A stretch of 64,000 bases of DNA, taken from Aradus depressus. Its lineage: Eukaryota > Arthropoda > Insecta > Hemiptera > Aradidae. Below the pieces are notes generated by a model. That model had not been told where the DNA came from and did no database searches. It saw only the letters and a list, made by a program, of their open reading frames with translations. Location of the stretch: contig OY759224.1 in the NCBI GenBank assembly GCA_963662175.1, positions 18,671,489 through 18,735,488 of the forward strand, in the 5' to 3' direction. The translations under genes and the position numbers were made by a program. This document shows, in pieces, positions 1 to 12,400 of the stretch; the stretch's first letter is position 1, and each line of letters begins with the position of its first letter.

Positions 1-1011
1 TTAGGTAACTGAAACTAGAAATTTCAATAGCTTCATTTTCTTCGAAAATTCGCTAAAATTAAACGTCTGCGTCTTCTTCGGATGAATTTATAACTTTAAA
101 ATTAAGTTTCTCCAAAATTCGCAAATTTTCGCAAAAAGGATTTCATTTTATAGTTATCTGATGAGAATTTCTCAAGAAGGTGAAAGAGCGAGTGCCCGAT
201 AATGCCCGGCAACAACAAAAACTTCTTTTTTTCAGTAGTTTTTTATTAAGCAGTGATGCTAATGATAGTAATTATATCAGTACACTTTTCTTGAGAAGAG
301 ATCTCCATATTTAAGACAATAAAATAATTTGAAAGATGGGTTTTAACACGTTATAAATACAGACTGAGACAATGTAGAGGGTATTAAAAGGCTGCAATGG
401 TCTTGTTTATGTTTGTACAGGTGTATGCAAGTAAACCCACCTTCACCCCCTCCTTAAAATCTCCATCTGATTTTTTTGTATTTTGGCCAGGTTTTGAGGC
501 CTCTGGCCCCAGTGTGCGACGTGATTGGTAATTATTAGACACCGGATTCTTAGGTTTTTACCTTTTTTTCCCCTCTTTTCCAAGCACGAAAATGATTGAT
601 TACTTATTGGATTCATGTCTTCTGGAATCGTTCAGTTAAATTTCGAAGAACTAATTGGGATGAGATCACCTAAAAATACCTAATCATGAAAAAATATAAC
701 AAAAATATGGTTTGAGGAAGGATAACAAATGTTTCGATTCGTATTTCGATGAAAAACGGATGTTGGAGCGGTGGGATTGTTTACGTTTGAATTTACATAT
801 GAAATTTCGCGCCAATAACTTCATTACGACAGCTTTTAGAGTTTTTGTGTTGAGACACCCCCTAACCTTCCCGTCCCATTTTGCTTTTCGATTACATAAC
901 ATTTGTGTTTGCCTGTGATTCTGCTTAAATTTATTTAATCAATTTTAGAGATTAACTAACCTGATGGAAAAAGTTCGAGCTAATTTTAACCAGCTATTTT
1001 TTTTTTTTTAG
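1..1011. other. Intron or upstream DNA of the LRR gene; no exon seen
   Basis: AT-rich sequence without convincing coding segments. Positions 700-900 resemble the dispersed repeat found elsewhere in the window (phrases such as 'aatttcgcgccaataacttc' next to 'ttgtgttgagacaccccc'). Confidence 0.4.
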
Positions 1012-1185
1012 AATATAGATGCTCTTCGAAATTTGAGAAGTGTTCCTGGTGTTCAAGAATTGACCATCTCCGGAAATCCTGTATGTCGTACCAATGAGCC
1101 GTACATCAAAATACTCATGTACCTCCCCAATCTGAGTTTTATTGACGGATATAAAGTTGAATCTAGAAATATAGAATCGTCCTAA
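1012..1185 (+). CDS. Last exon of a leucine-rich-repeat protein (partial gene)
   Basis: A splice acceptor with a long T tract ends at 1011. The exon is open in phase 0 for 57 codons and stops with TAA at 1183-1185. The peptide has LRR spacing (LRNLRSVPGVQELTISGNP) followed by the cap pattern seen at the end of many intracellular LRR domains: CRTNEPYIKILMYLPNLSFIDG. The upstream exons lie outside the window; I saw none in 1-1000. The gene converges on LRPPRC. The family cannot be named from one exon. Confidence 0.55.
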   Translation, partial: NIDALRNLRSVPGVQELTISGNPVCRTNEPYIKILMYLPNLSFIDGYKVESRNIESS

Positions 1186-1212
1186 TCTAAAAGTTACCTG
1201 AACTGAAGATTG

Positions 1213-1218
1213 AATAAA
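1213..1218 (+). terminator. Poly(A) signal of the LRR gene
   Basis: AATAAA 28 bp after the TAA of the LRR terminal exon, followed by a GT/T-rich stretch, as expected for a cleavage site. Confidence 0.6.
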
Positions 1219-1235
1219 GTGTTTATGTTTTATTT

Positions 1236-1475
1236 TAGTTATTTATTATGACTCATGCCCGGGCTTTAACTTCAAGGTCATATCGCCTACTACCAGAGCG
1301 CTCTTTTCTTCATCTAGGGTAGAGATCTTTAACGAGTACCTGACATTGTGACCATCGCTTAGCATCCCATCCGATGGACGGCATGTTTAAGATTTTTTTT
1401 ACCTCAAATCAAATAAACTTAGGGCCTCGGCCGGGTTTCGAACAGTAAGCAAGCACGCATACCACTGAGCTTTTT
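1236..1475 (-). mobile_element. First-family SINE
   Basis: Plus-strand reading starts 'ttatgactcatgcccgggct' and ends near 'accactgagct', with the B box region shortened; just after the LRR gene's poly(A) signal. Confidence 0.82.
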
Positions 1476-1679
1476 CTTCACATTTTGTGTACCAAGATTA
1501 AGTTTGGATAAAGTTAGAACTGTACACACTCCGTGAAGTTGGATTACTGATAAACATTTTATTTAAATTGACCCAAAATTGTTATTCATAAAAACAATAT
1601 TTTTAAATTCTACTAATTAATGAGTGACAGGCCTGAAATGATTTTTCAAAATCAAAGGATTGTCCTATCTTTAAAATAA

Positions 1680-1864
1680 CTCCGGGCTATAACTACGAGG
1701 TAATATCGCCTACTACCAGAGCGCTATTTCGTCTATGGTGGGCATGAGCCCGACTCTACTACGGGAGTCCTAAGATTTGCCTACCTAAGTTTATTCTCCT
1801 GGGATAGAGATCTTTAACCAGTACCTGACATCGTGCAGGCTCGTGACCATCGTTTAACGTCCAA
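1680..1864 (-). mobile_element. First-family SINE, 3' half
   Basis: 'ctccgggctataactacgag' to 'catcgtttaacgtcc'. Confidence 0.75.
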
Positions 1865-1865
1865 A

Positions 1866-2290
1866 ATGTATCCACATGGAATTTCATATTAACGGTTAAA
1901 GTGCCATGAGGACAATACCTGTTAAATTTAAGCGAAATCGGCTGAAGGGAAGAGGTTTCTGGGGGGGCTCCAAAATCCTAATAACTGCCTATGAAATGAA
2001 ATTATCGACACAAAATTAAGAATGATTTAGGAGTCCATATGTAAGCCAACCGTTGAATATTAGCGCAAACGGTCGACTAGTTTTGGAGGGGGAGCGAAAA
2101 GTTAATAGATTACTACATCTACCTAAATTGCCTGTGATTAACCAATGACATTTTTCTTCATTTATAAAATCAGGAGATCGGAAAATTTAAAATTCCGTTG
2201 AAAACTCCCCATTTCTGACCTATTATATAACTACATTGTTATTTGCAATAAAAAATTTGCCCTATTCACAGCTTCCAACAGTTCAGAGAA
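1866..2290. repeat. Direct repeat copy 1 (partner 3825-4135)
   Basis: Shares 'atgtatccacatggaatttc', 'gaaatcggctgaagggaag' and, at the end, 'ttccaacagttcagagaaaa' with copy 2. The exon-like sequence that follows copy 2 is absent here and replaced by the mariner relic. Confidence 0.75.
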
Positions 2291-2339
2291 AAAAAATATA
2301 TAACCAGGGGGATTTCTTCCCTTTCCTGATATACTACAT

Positions 2340-2922
2340 TGAAACGGAGGTCCAATCGTTCCAGTGAATGGGTGAAACGTCCCACAGACCCAAAAAAGCT
2401 CGCCATGCTCGATCCAATGTCAAGGTGATGCTGACAGTTTTCTTTGATGCTAAGGGTGTTGTTCACCACGAGTACCTCCCCCAAGGCTGCACAGTGAACC
2501 AGACTTACTACATTGAAGTTCTGAAACGTCTGAGAGACGCCATCCGTCGCAGAAAGCCAGAAATGTGGAGGAGTGGCGACTGGTTTTTCCATCACGACAA
2601 CGCTCCAGCCCATTCAGCTCTCAGAACTCGTGAGTTTTTCGCCAAACCTTGCTCCTTGCGACTTTTTCTTGTTCCCCAAACTCAAAAGACACTTGAAAGG
2701 AAGAAGATTTGAGACGATTCCCGAGATTAAGGCAAATGCGACGAAGCAGCTGAAGGACATTACAAAAGAAGCGTACCAGGTCTGTTTCAACAAGTTAAAA
2801 CACCGTTGAGATAAGTGTGTGCGTTGGGGAGGAGAGTACTTTGAAGGGGACCCACACATGTAACTTCTAAATAAAGTATATTTTGTTTTGTGACGTCAGT
2901 CCGCGTATTTTTTGAACAGACC
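2340..2922 (+). pseudogene. Mariner transposase relic (C-terminal half) with 3' inverted repeat
   Basis: Frames read SHRPKKARHARSNVKVMLTV, HHEYLPQGCTVNQTYYIEVL and GDWFFHHDNAPAHSALRTRE, then after a small deletion and frame change APCDFFLFPKLKRHLKGRRF. These are the mariner DD34D catalytic region and C-terminus. The N-terminal half is missing and the deletion removes the last catalytic segment's lead-in. A TIR-like end (reverse reading AGGTCTGTTCAAAAAATACG) lies near 2900-2922. Confidence 0.88.
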
Positions 2923-2992
2923 TCATATAAGAATGGTTCGCACTCCGCAAACTGTCTTAAGTTTATCGTGGAATAGACGAAAAAAAAAGGTA

Positions 2993-3415
2993 TTACATGT
3001 TACATTTATTAATCAGAAACAAAACTGAAATTTCGAAAATACAATTTTATTGATAATAAACAAATTAAATTTTTACATTTAAAATAATAATATATAATAA
3101 TGGTACTACTAACACGCAATCAATTATTATACATTTATAAATTACAACTATACCATGATGACTAGCGATGGCTGGTATGAAGAAACAAAATTAAATATAT
3201 CTAACTCATCTCTCTTTATTGGCTTTTTATAAAACTTTTTTTTAACAAACAATATATAAAACTAACAGCTAATTTAACTAAAATTGATATTTTACAAAAA
3301 TATTTACAATTTAACTGAGAGCTTCTTTGAATTTATCTTGCTGAAGCTTTCTGAGCAGTATCTGTGTCGCTGTCACTGTCTGATGATGTCGAATTGTCCC
3401 CGCCAGATGTCTATA
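2993..3415. repeat. Inverted duplication arm A (LRPPRC 3' end)
   Basis: Original arm containing the functional terminal exon, 3' UTR and downstream DNA. At 3130-3140 it carries the uninterrupted site into which the SINE of arm B inserted. Confidence 0.85.
3215..3220 (-). terminator. LRPPRC poly(A) signal
   Basis: A minus-strand AATAAA lies 113 bp past the LRPPRC stop codon at 3333-3335, in AT-rich sequence with no other candidate nearby. It probably directs cleavage around position 3195. Confidence 0.6.
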
Positions 3416-6400
3416 TAAAAATGAAAAAATATATTATTAAAATAAAGTAAAGGTATAAAAAAATAAGTATAATATACTATATAGTATTAGGTTAAGAGCC
3501 TTATTTTATTCGTTGTATAAAAATCTCCATCTTCTCTTTGGCCGATTTGGCTGAAAATCAATACGTGTCGTCCTTAGAAGGTTCTGGTTATAAAATTTTA
3601 CTTCTCGAGGTATGAGAATACCAAAAAATAAATTATGTCTATCTGTGTGCGTCTGTGAATACGATAACTCCCGATAGAATGAATGTATCGACACGAAATT
3701 TTATATGTGTGTTCAGGACGATATGAGGACAACACATATCGATTTTCAAGCAAATCGGCTAAAAGGAAACAGGGATTAAGAGAGAGGCTTAACACAAAAA
3801 AAACCCTAATAACTGCCGTTGTAATGAATGTATCCACATGGAATTTCATATTAACGGTTAGTGCCATGAGGACAATACCTGTTAAATTTAGGCGAAATCG
3901 GCTGAAGGGAAGGGGGTTCAAACAGTCGACTGGTTTTGGAGAGGGAGCGAAAAGTTAATAGTTTACTACATCTACATACATTGCCTCTGATTAACCAATG
4001 ACATTTTTCTTCATTTATGAAATCAGATCGGAAAACTTAAAATTCCGTTGAAATTTCTGACCTATTATATAACTCCATTGTTATTTGCAATAAAAAATTT
4101 ACCCTATTCACTGCTTCTAACAGTTCAGAGAAAAAAACATCCAGGAGGAAAAGAGATTATGCAGAGAGTTATTGTCTAAAATGTCAGAGATGCACAATGA
4201 GCCTGACAATATTTTACAAATTGTAGAATATCTGCTAGAACTAAGGGTGTTGGAACAATTCTGATTACAGATTCGGCATCAACGCAAAAATCCCAAAAGA
4301 ATCAACTCGTTTTAAGAGTTTTCCCGCATTTCTTAACTTGGAAATCCTTTTTCCACTTTCCGGAAGATATATATATTTTTTTTTTTTTTTTTAATTTACA
4401 GTGATTGGCTGGCCTCTGAACAACTAATATTTATTTTCGTTTTTAGATACTATTATAATGCTGCTTAGATCTGGTATTCATACAATTAATTATTTTTTTA
4501 TAGCCTATCTACAAAGAAATACTCTCCAAGGGGAGGGTTGGCGATGAGCCTAAAATGCGTTGTACATTTTTTATTAGCTGCCATGAACCAAATTTCAATC
4601 AAATATCAAAGTTGAGATAAATAAAAGAAATATATCCTTAATAAATAATACAAATAACGTTATTATTTGATTACATTATTAAATACATTTTTTTGTATAT
4701 CTATATTTATTTGTAATAATAACTTCTGAGAGAGACTACATCATCTATCGTTTTAAATTATTTAAAAATAAATATTATTTACATAATTGCATACAATTTA
4801 TCTTCCTAATACAGCAGTCTATTCTGTCATTTGAAAAAATAATCGATGAAAATTTACCTCAAAATAAGAACAAATAAATTAATTTTCGTTATATTATTAA
4901 ATAATTAATTTTTCCATTTATTATTGTTATTTTCATTCTTATTTCCACGACTGTATTGTCATTGTTATTGTTCATCTCAGACTAAACAATTATTGTCAAC
5001 TGCAATTCTTAAATAAAATAAATAAAGCATACATTATTTATTATCAATTGCATTTCAAAGAAAAATTATTTAGAAAAAAAAAAATAATACGTTCAGATTA
5101 TAGCTGCAAGGAACATTTTTGTGTCTGTGGAAGAATCTTAATTTAACAGTATAATTGATTACCCTTTCTGGAATGGCGTGTTTGAATTCTTTGCCGCCTG
5201 CAATGAGTGTATTTTTCAACTTGATCAGTGTTGACCTGTTGAGATCCTCCAATGTGCAATCCTTAAGTGCAGCCTCCAGCCTTTCTTCACATTCATCTAA
5301 CTTCTCCTCCTGTTTCACTATTAAAACATAATAAATAAAAATTTAAAAAAATATATAAATAAGGTGTCCTAATACATTTCTACGATCTATTAGTTATTGT
5401 GACTCATGCTCGGGTAACGATGAAACATGTAACAGAGCGCTCTTTTGTCGCTCTAGTGGACATGAGCCCAAGTATACTGTAGGAGTCCTAAATGTTGCCT
5501 TCTCTGGTTTATTCACCTAGGGTAAGAGTTTTCTTAACGTCCCATCCAAAGGACGCTGTACGCAAGGTTTTTTCACCTCACAGATAATAAACTTATGAGC
5601 CTCGGCTGGGTTTCGAACCCGCGAGGGTACATAGGTTTATTTACCTAGTGAAGTTCCTTAACGAATATATGACATCGCACAGGCTCGTGAATGTTGCTTA
5701 GTCCCATCCGGACGGCGTGCTCAAGATTTTTTCACCTCCCCCATAAAAACCCTTTGGGCCTTGAACCTGCGATCTTGAGTACCTCTCTTCTTCCTATTAT
5801 TTATTATATTATAATGGGTGTTCTTTCTTTTAAAGTATCCTTCTGATACAATGTAGTTTCACTAAGTAGACCACGAATCCATCCAATTCTTAAAAATCTA
5901 GAAACTTACGTAGTATATCCAAGGCTGTGGTGTGTATAAGGCCGATAGCTCGGGGAGCTAGGTCAGATTTGCAGTTCTCTAGAAGATGGTCTACCAACTG
6001 TATATCATTGGTGACTCTGGCTGACCTCAGGATGGGCATCAACATGAGTCTCTCTGAAGACTTGAACAGGGGCCATAACTCGGCAGCCTTCTCCAGCTCC
6101 CCGTTCAGGATGCGCTGGATCCAGACAATATTCACTCCATCACGAACACCCTTTTCCAGCATCTGAGTAGCCAACGTTTCAACTATAAAAAAAAAAAGTC
6201 GATGAATCACCGGTATAAATTACCGTTTGTGCTAAAAATCAATAATTGACTCAATAGGATTTCTGAATCCTCATACTAATCTTTATGACGACACTTTCAT
6301 TACATCGTCAGTTATTGATACCACTACCAGAACGCTCTTTCGTCACTCTGGTGGACATGAGCCCGACTCTACTGTGGGAGTCCTGAATTTTTCCTACCCT

Positions 6401-9400
6401 AGATTTTTATTCACAGAGAAGTAGGGGTCTTTAACGAGAAGCTGACATCGTACAGGCCAACCTCCCAGATAACATAAACTAAAGGCCTCGGCCGGGTTTC
6501 GAACCCGCGAGTTTGAGCGCAATAAGCAAGCACGCAACCTCTGAGTTACCGGCGCCCACTTTTGTGTCCAAATATAATTCAGTTAGTTTAAATGTTATTT
6601 AGTTGGGTTTAGTCACATTTAGTTTTAATGTATATAATATATACATTAATATATTATTATTATTATTATTATTGACACATTATGTCAATATAGGCCCTGA
6701 AGAAGGCACACTCAGTGCCGAATGCTTGACAGAAATTCTACAAGATTGTTTTATCGACCACAAGTCTCATGTCTCCTTCCTATTACATCGTTGGACAACC
6801 CTCTAATTGATTAAAAATGTTGTTATAAAATGGACCCTTTCTTACATAAATGATATACAAACAGGCAATATAGTGCATTGACCAACGAATGTATACTCCA
6901 TCAATGTCCATACATCGTACAATATTATTTTGATTAAAATAATTTATCGTACTTACATTTTGGAAGGAGATCTGGAGAGGATTGAAGAACAGAGAAAATT
7001 CCACCGCGGGGAAATTCTTTGACAAATTTTTCTAGTTTTTCGTCCGTGTCGGCTGCCTTTAATTGTTCTTCAAGACGAATCAAAACTTCAGGTCCTCTAC
7101 CTGCCTTTACGAAACTGTGAACGTGGCGATTTGAAAATGAAGTACTACGCTTGAAATCCTGAAAAATTAAAAATATGAATTTTGTTAATTTTTAAATAAT
7201 ATATATTGGAAGGGCTGTATGTACATCTAGAGACTTAAGCTTCCAATTCCTTGTTAGCTCTACTTGGGGAATCCTAAATTTTGCCTACCCAGGTTTCGTT
7301 GCTTAAAATAAGGGTCTTTAAAATAGCTGATATCGCACAGACTCGGGATCGCTTAACGTCCCATCCGAAGGATGGCGAGCTCAAGGTTTTTACCTTCCAG
7401 ATTAAAACCTAAGGGCCTCGCTCTGGTTACGAACCCTTGATCTCTTGAGCTCAACTATCTCTACGCGATACAATATAAACATTATTTTGAAATATTTCTT
7501 ACGGAAATTTATTTTTTCATTGTTTAAGGAGCTACAACGAGCTATAAGCATAAAGAAATTAAATACTAAAAAACATAAAATATTGGACAACGCTAGGCAT
7601 GAAATCGAAGAATTAGAAGAGCAAATAAAGAAACGCGCTTAAGTAAAATTTAAGAGTGCAATAATAAATAATTACAATTATAATTTATTTTATAATTTCA
7701 AGTCATTAAAATTAAGTGAGTTACCAATAAATGAGTTCTCAAAGGACACGGTCCGTTCAGTAGACACCTACACACTGTAGGAGTCAAGGACAGTTCTACC
7801 TGCGATAGATGTAGAGAAGAAGACGAAACGGCGGCACACTTCCTAGGCATCTGCTCGGGATATGCGCGAGCAAGATTCTGCATCTTTGGTGAAGATGTAA
7901 TCGCAGAGGAGGACTTTAGAAGATTGGACTACGGAAGCATTCTCAGGTTCATTAAAGAAAATTGGAGGTAGAGCACTTCATGAAGGGCTTGGTTCAGGTA
8001 GTATAAACATACAGGTAAGATAATAAGGGGGAAGCCCAGCGCTTCCAGGGAAGGGATAAGAGCACTGGATGCTTAGGTCCCTAGGTGTAAAACACCAGCC
8101 CATTATATATATATATATAGGTTAGGTTAGGTTTTATGACTCATGCCCGGGCTTCGGGACTATGAGGTCATATCGCCTACTACCAGAGCGCTCTTTCGTC
8201 ACTCTAGTGGACATGAGCCCGACTCTACTGTGGGAGTCCTAAATTTTGCCTAACCTAAATTTTTATTCATCTAGGGTCGGGGTCTTTAACGAGTACCTGA
8301 CATCGTTCAGGCTCGGAACCATCTGAAGGACGGCGTACTCAAGTATGAAAGTATGTGAAATTATGTAACCTCAAAATTCATTAAAGACTTACATCATTAA
8401 TAAGTAGACTTAATGCATCTAAAGTTTCCACTTGTCCTGCTTTGGCCAATTCATTCACAGCTCGACTTAGTGATCGGTTATGTGGCAAATTGCCAGACTC
8501 AGCAAACTGTATCAGAATTTTAGATAGATCCCCCAGACGGCCATTGTCAAGGAGGAATGTTATAAGTCGTCCTCTATCACTTTTTAAAAGATCTTCACTA
8601 TTGATCCTGAAATGTATTAAAAAATATACAAATATATTATTGATAAGACAGTATTACATTTTGGCCTCCTCCAGAAATTTGTTGAGGAAAAATGTTGGAT
8701 GAGGGCAAGAAGTAATTAAATATTAATTTTTAATAGGAATAATAACTATTACTCTTTACTTCCTCAGCTTTACGAAGTATAGAGGAAGTTATGTAATCAG
8801 AAATTCGATTTTGATTTTCAACGGAATTTCATGTTTTCCGACATCCATAAAAAAAAATACTGACTGTCTGTGCTTGAACAAGATATCTCCCGCTAGAATA
8901 AATGTATCGACACAAAATTTTATACGGGTATCCAGAACCCACTAAGGACGACATCTATCTATTTTCAACCAAGCCATTGTAATGATGTTACACCTCTCGT
9001 AATGATGTTACAGAAGTTATTTAGTTATTGTGACTCATGGCCGGGCTTCAACTTCTAGGTCATATCGGTTACTACCAGAGCGCTCTTTCGTCGGTCTGGT
9101 GGACATAAGCCCGACTCTATGAGAGTCCTAAATTTTCCTTCCTCTAAATGGGGTGGAGTTCTTCAACGAGTACCTGACATCGCCCTGGCTCGGAATAATC
9201 TGAAGGACGGCGTACTCAAGGTTTTTCCACCTCCCAGATAAAAAAAAAGTTTCGAACCCGCGATCTTGAACTCAGTAGGCTAGTACGCTACCTCTGAGCT
9301 ACATTAATGTTAAAGAAAGGGTCTAAACGTCCCTTTATTACTAATGAATGACCCAATGCGTTTTTTCATCGACATATTATTTGTATATAACATAACCATT

Positions 9401-12400
9401 ATTATTATTTTTTTTTTTTTGATAAAATATTTGAAGTAAGACATACGTAGATTGCATAGCGAGAACTTCGTCAACGTTTCGTGAGTACAAAGCCCGCCGC
9501 AAAGCCCGGGCTCCTGAACTGACTTGCACTGGCTTCTCCTTCACTTTCCCTGTCAACAAAATACAAAGTTTAGCTTTAAGTGAATTGAGAAACACGTGAC
9601 ATATTGAAGAAAATTGCAATAAATAAACAAAACAAACTTTGAATTTGTTTCGAACTATTGTCATGTTTAGTTATAAACAAAGACAAGCGTATTCAGTGCG
9701 AATCTTTCATATAGGTACAACAGGTGCTTAAGGAAGTGGTTGGACTTCCAACAAGAAAATCATCGTATATTTACAGTTAGGAATTTGTTTGTTCTGTAAT
9801 TTCTTCCCTTTTTACATTCTTATACATACATGTAGTGTGTATGTGATAGGAAAGTTGTGAGCTCTCTACCTAGATTTTGATCGAAGTCAGACGTTATAAT
9901 GTCATAATTCTATAAAATGTCATACTTCTTTTTTGAAAAGAATAATTGTAGAGAATACTGAAGTACATAATTTATATGTCAATTTTTCACAGGTCATCCG
10001 GTTTTAAAGATACAAGCCGAAAACCATCTAGAAATGTAGTTTTGAAACACATATTTTTAGACGTTTTCTTGATTTGCCCGAAAACGGTTAGTCATATCGA
10101 AAAATTGATTCTTACTAAAAATGTTCCTTATAAAATTTCCAATCGCTCAATAAGTTTTCAAATTTGAGATAGGATCAATAGGTCAAAAGTTATGGCGCCC
10201 TTTAGAATGTAAACTAAATTTCTATAAGGAATACAACTAGGGAATTTTAAAATCGTAACTCATAGCAACAAACTTTAAAATATGGTTTATGTATTGGTAG
10301 TTTTTTTTTCAAATTATAAAAATTAAGAAAAATATGTGATGTGACCATTCAGGAACTTTCTTATATCAACAACAGCTTACAGATCACTCTCTCTACCCCT
10401 CCCCTTCTCAATATCATTTCATTTTGTCTTTTTGAATAGCATAATCTAGAGAGTAGACATTCGTATACACTGTAATGCCAATATGAAATAATTCTTAGAA
10501 GGGGAGGGGGAGAGAGTGTTCTGTGAGCGTTGTTGCTTGAAAAAGTCCTGTAATGGCCACATCACATTTTTTTTTATTAATTCACAATATCTCTGCAAAA
10601 AAAATGTTAAGTATAAGAGGATTTAGACCTCCCAAAGTAAAACGTTGGTCGGTCTTGAGCCAAACTGACCTCGATATACCAATATCACCCAAAGGAAATA
10701 TCGATAAGAAATTTAAAATATAAACAATTTCTCACCTTTTTCAGTAAATCCAGCCACAGGAATAGCAAAGGGTACATCTCTGTTATGTTTTTTCAAAAGG
10801 GTACCCAATTTCAACAAAAACTGATCGCTGGGTTGTACGTCTTCATCTTGCATCTGGGTCCAGAGACCAAATGCTTTGTCCACTTCTTCAGCGTTACCTA
10901 CAAAAGTATTATTATTTTTTTTAAGAATTGTACGAAACCAGAAGTATTACACTTTTTTTTTTTTGTTCTCGCCCTAATTAGAGTTCAATTTACCGAAATA
11001 CATTTATAAAGTTAGCTATTATGACTCAAGCCCTGGCTTTTTAGGTTAGGTTTTATGACTCATGCCCGGGCTTTAACTACGAGGTTATATCGCCTACTAC
11101 CAGAGCGCTCTATCGTCACTCTGGTGGACATGAGCCCGACTCTACTGTGGGAGTCCTAAATTTTGCCTACCCTAAATTTTTATTCACCTAGGGTAGGGGT
11201 CTTTAACGAGTACCTGACATCGTTCAGGCTCGGGACCATCGCTTAACGTCCCATCCGAAGGACGGCGTGCTTAAGTTTATTTTACCTCCCAGATAAAATA
11301 AACTAAGGGCCTCGGTCGGGCTACGAACCCACGTTCGTAGAAAGCCCTGGCTTTAACTACGGCATGCTCGGGGGGCCACGGGTTTGAACCCGCGATCTTT
11401 AAATCTGTTGACAAGCACACTACCTCTGATCTACCAGTATCCTTCTAATATATCGATGCGTTCCAGGCAGAAGGCCCTATCCCTCAATTTTTGAGATTTT
11501 CATGTTTTGGCCCTATCCCCACACTATTGACTATCCCGCACATTTCTGTTAACTCCATTTTGTAATAATTTTTGAACAAAATTTATAAAAATAGGAAATT
11601 AGAAATTGAAGGGCCTTATATAATAGAGGCTACTTACTGTACAATACTAGAAGATGATAGTATAGCTCGGATCTATCGATGTGTGCCAGATCCTTGGTAA
11701 CCTCAACCAGGTTCTCTAAATGTTCCACTTTACCATCGCTGCTGTACCTCTCAGAAGCTGAGTTAAGTCGCTGGTAAGATCTCGTTCGAAGTACAGGGAT
11801 CTGATACACAATTCAGTATTACTAAATAAACTGATCTCGTTAAATCAAAACATTCTATTATGTTTGTACTTCTTCAGATATACGAGGTATAAAAGAAGTT
11901 ATGTAACTTATCAGAACATCGATGTTTTCCGATCTCCTGATTTCGAAAATAACAAATTAGTCAAATTTACAATAATAATAAGTGCATTGCAAAAAGGATT
12001 TATGTGAATGTTTAATTTAGGAGTCAATTGCAGTTAAAATAAATTCTTCATTCTTGTATAAATTGTGTTTTGGCGCTTGCGATGTTTTTTTTTGTTGTTT
12101 GTTTTTTGTTCGATATTGAGCTAAATAATTTTATGGCGCCAATCAAAATCTACAAAGATGAACCAATTCATCGGACAACATCGTTCAAAATTTGTTTATT
12201 TGAAAATAACAATAATAAGATGAACTAATAAAACAAATAATACTCATTGTAATGGCTTCCTAGCGCTATTTGTGTAGAATAAGATAAAAAGAACTTCAAG
12301 TGTCTCATACAGAATCAAAGACAAGCTACATTATGATTAATAGAGTCGACAGTATCTTTTCAATGTAGAAGGAATTCGTGGTTCTGTCGTGTAAATGAAA

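Larger units (their letters stand above)
3421..5162. other. LRPPRC intron 21
   Basis: Besides the repeats at 3490-4135 and the exon-like segment at 4124-4264, positions 4270-5160 are AT-rich with nothing recognisable. Confidence 0.6.
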
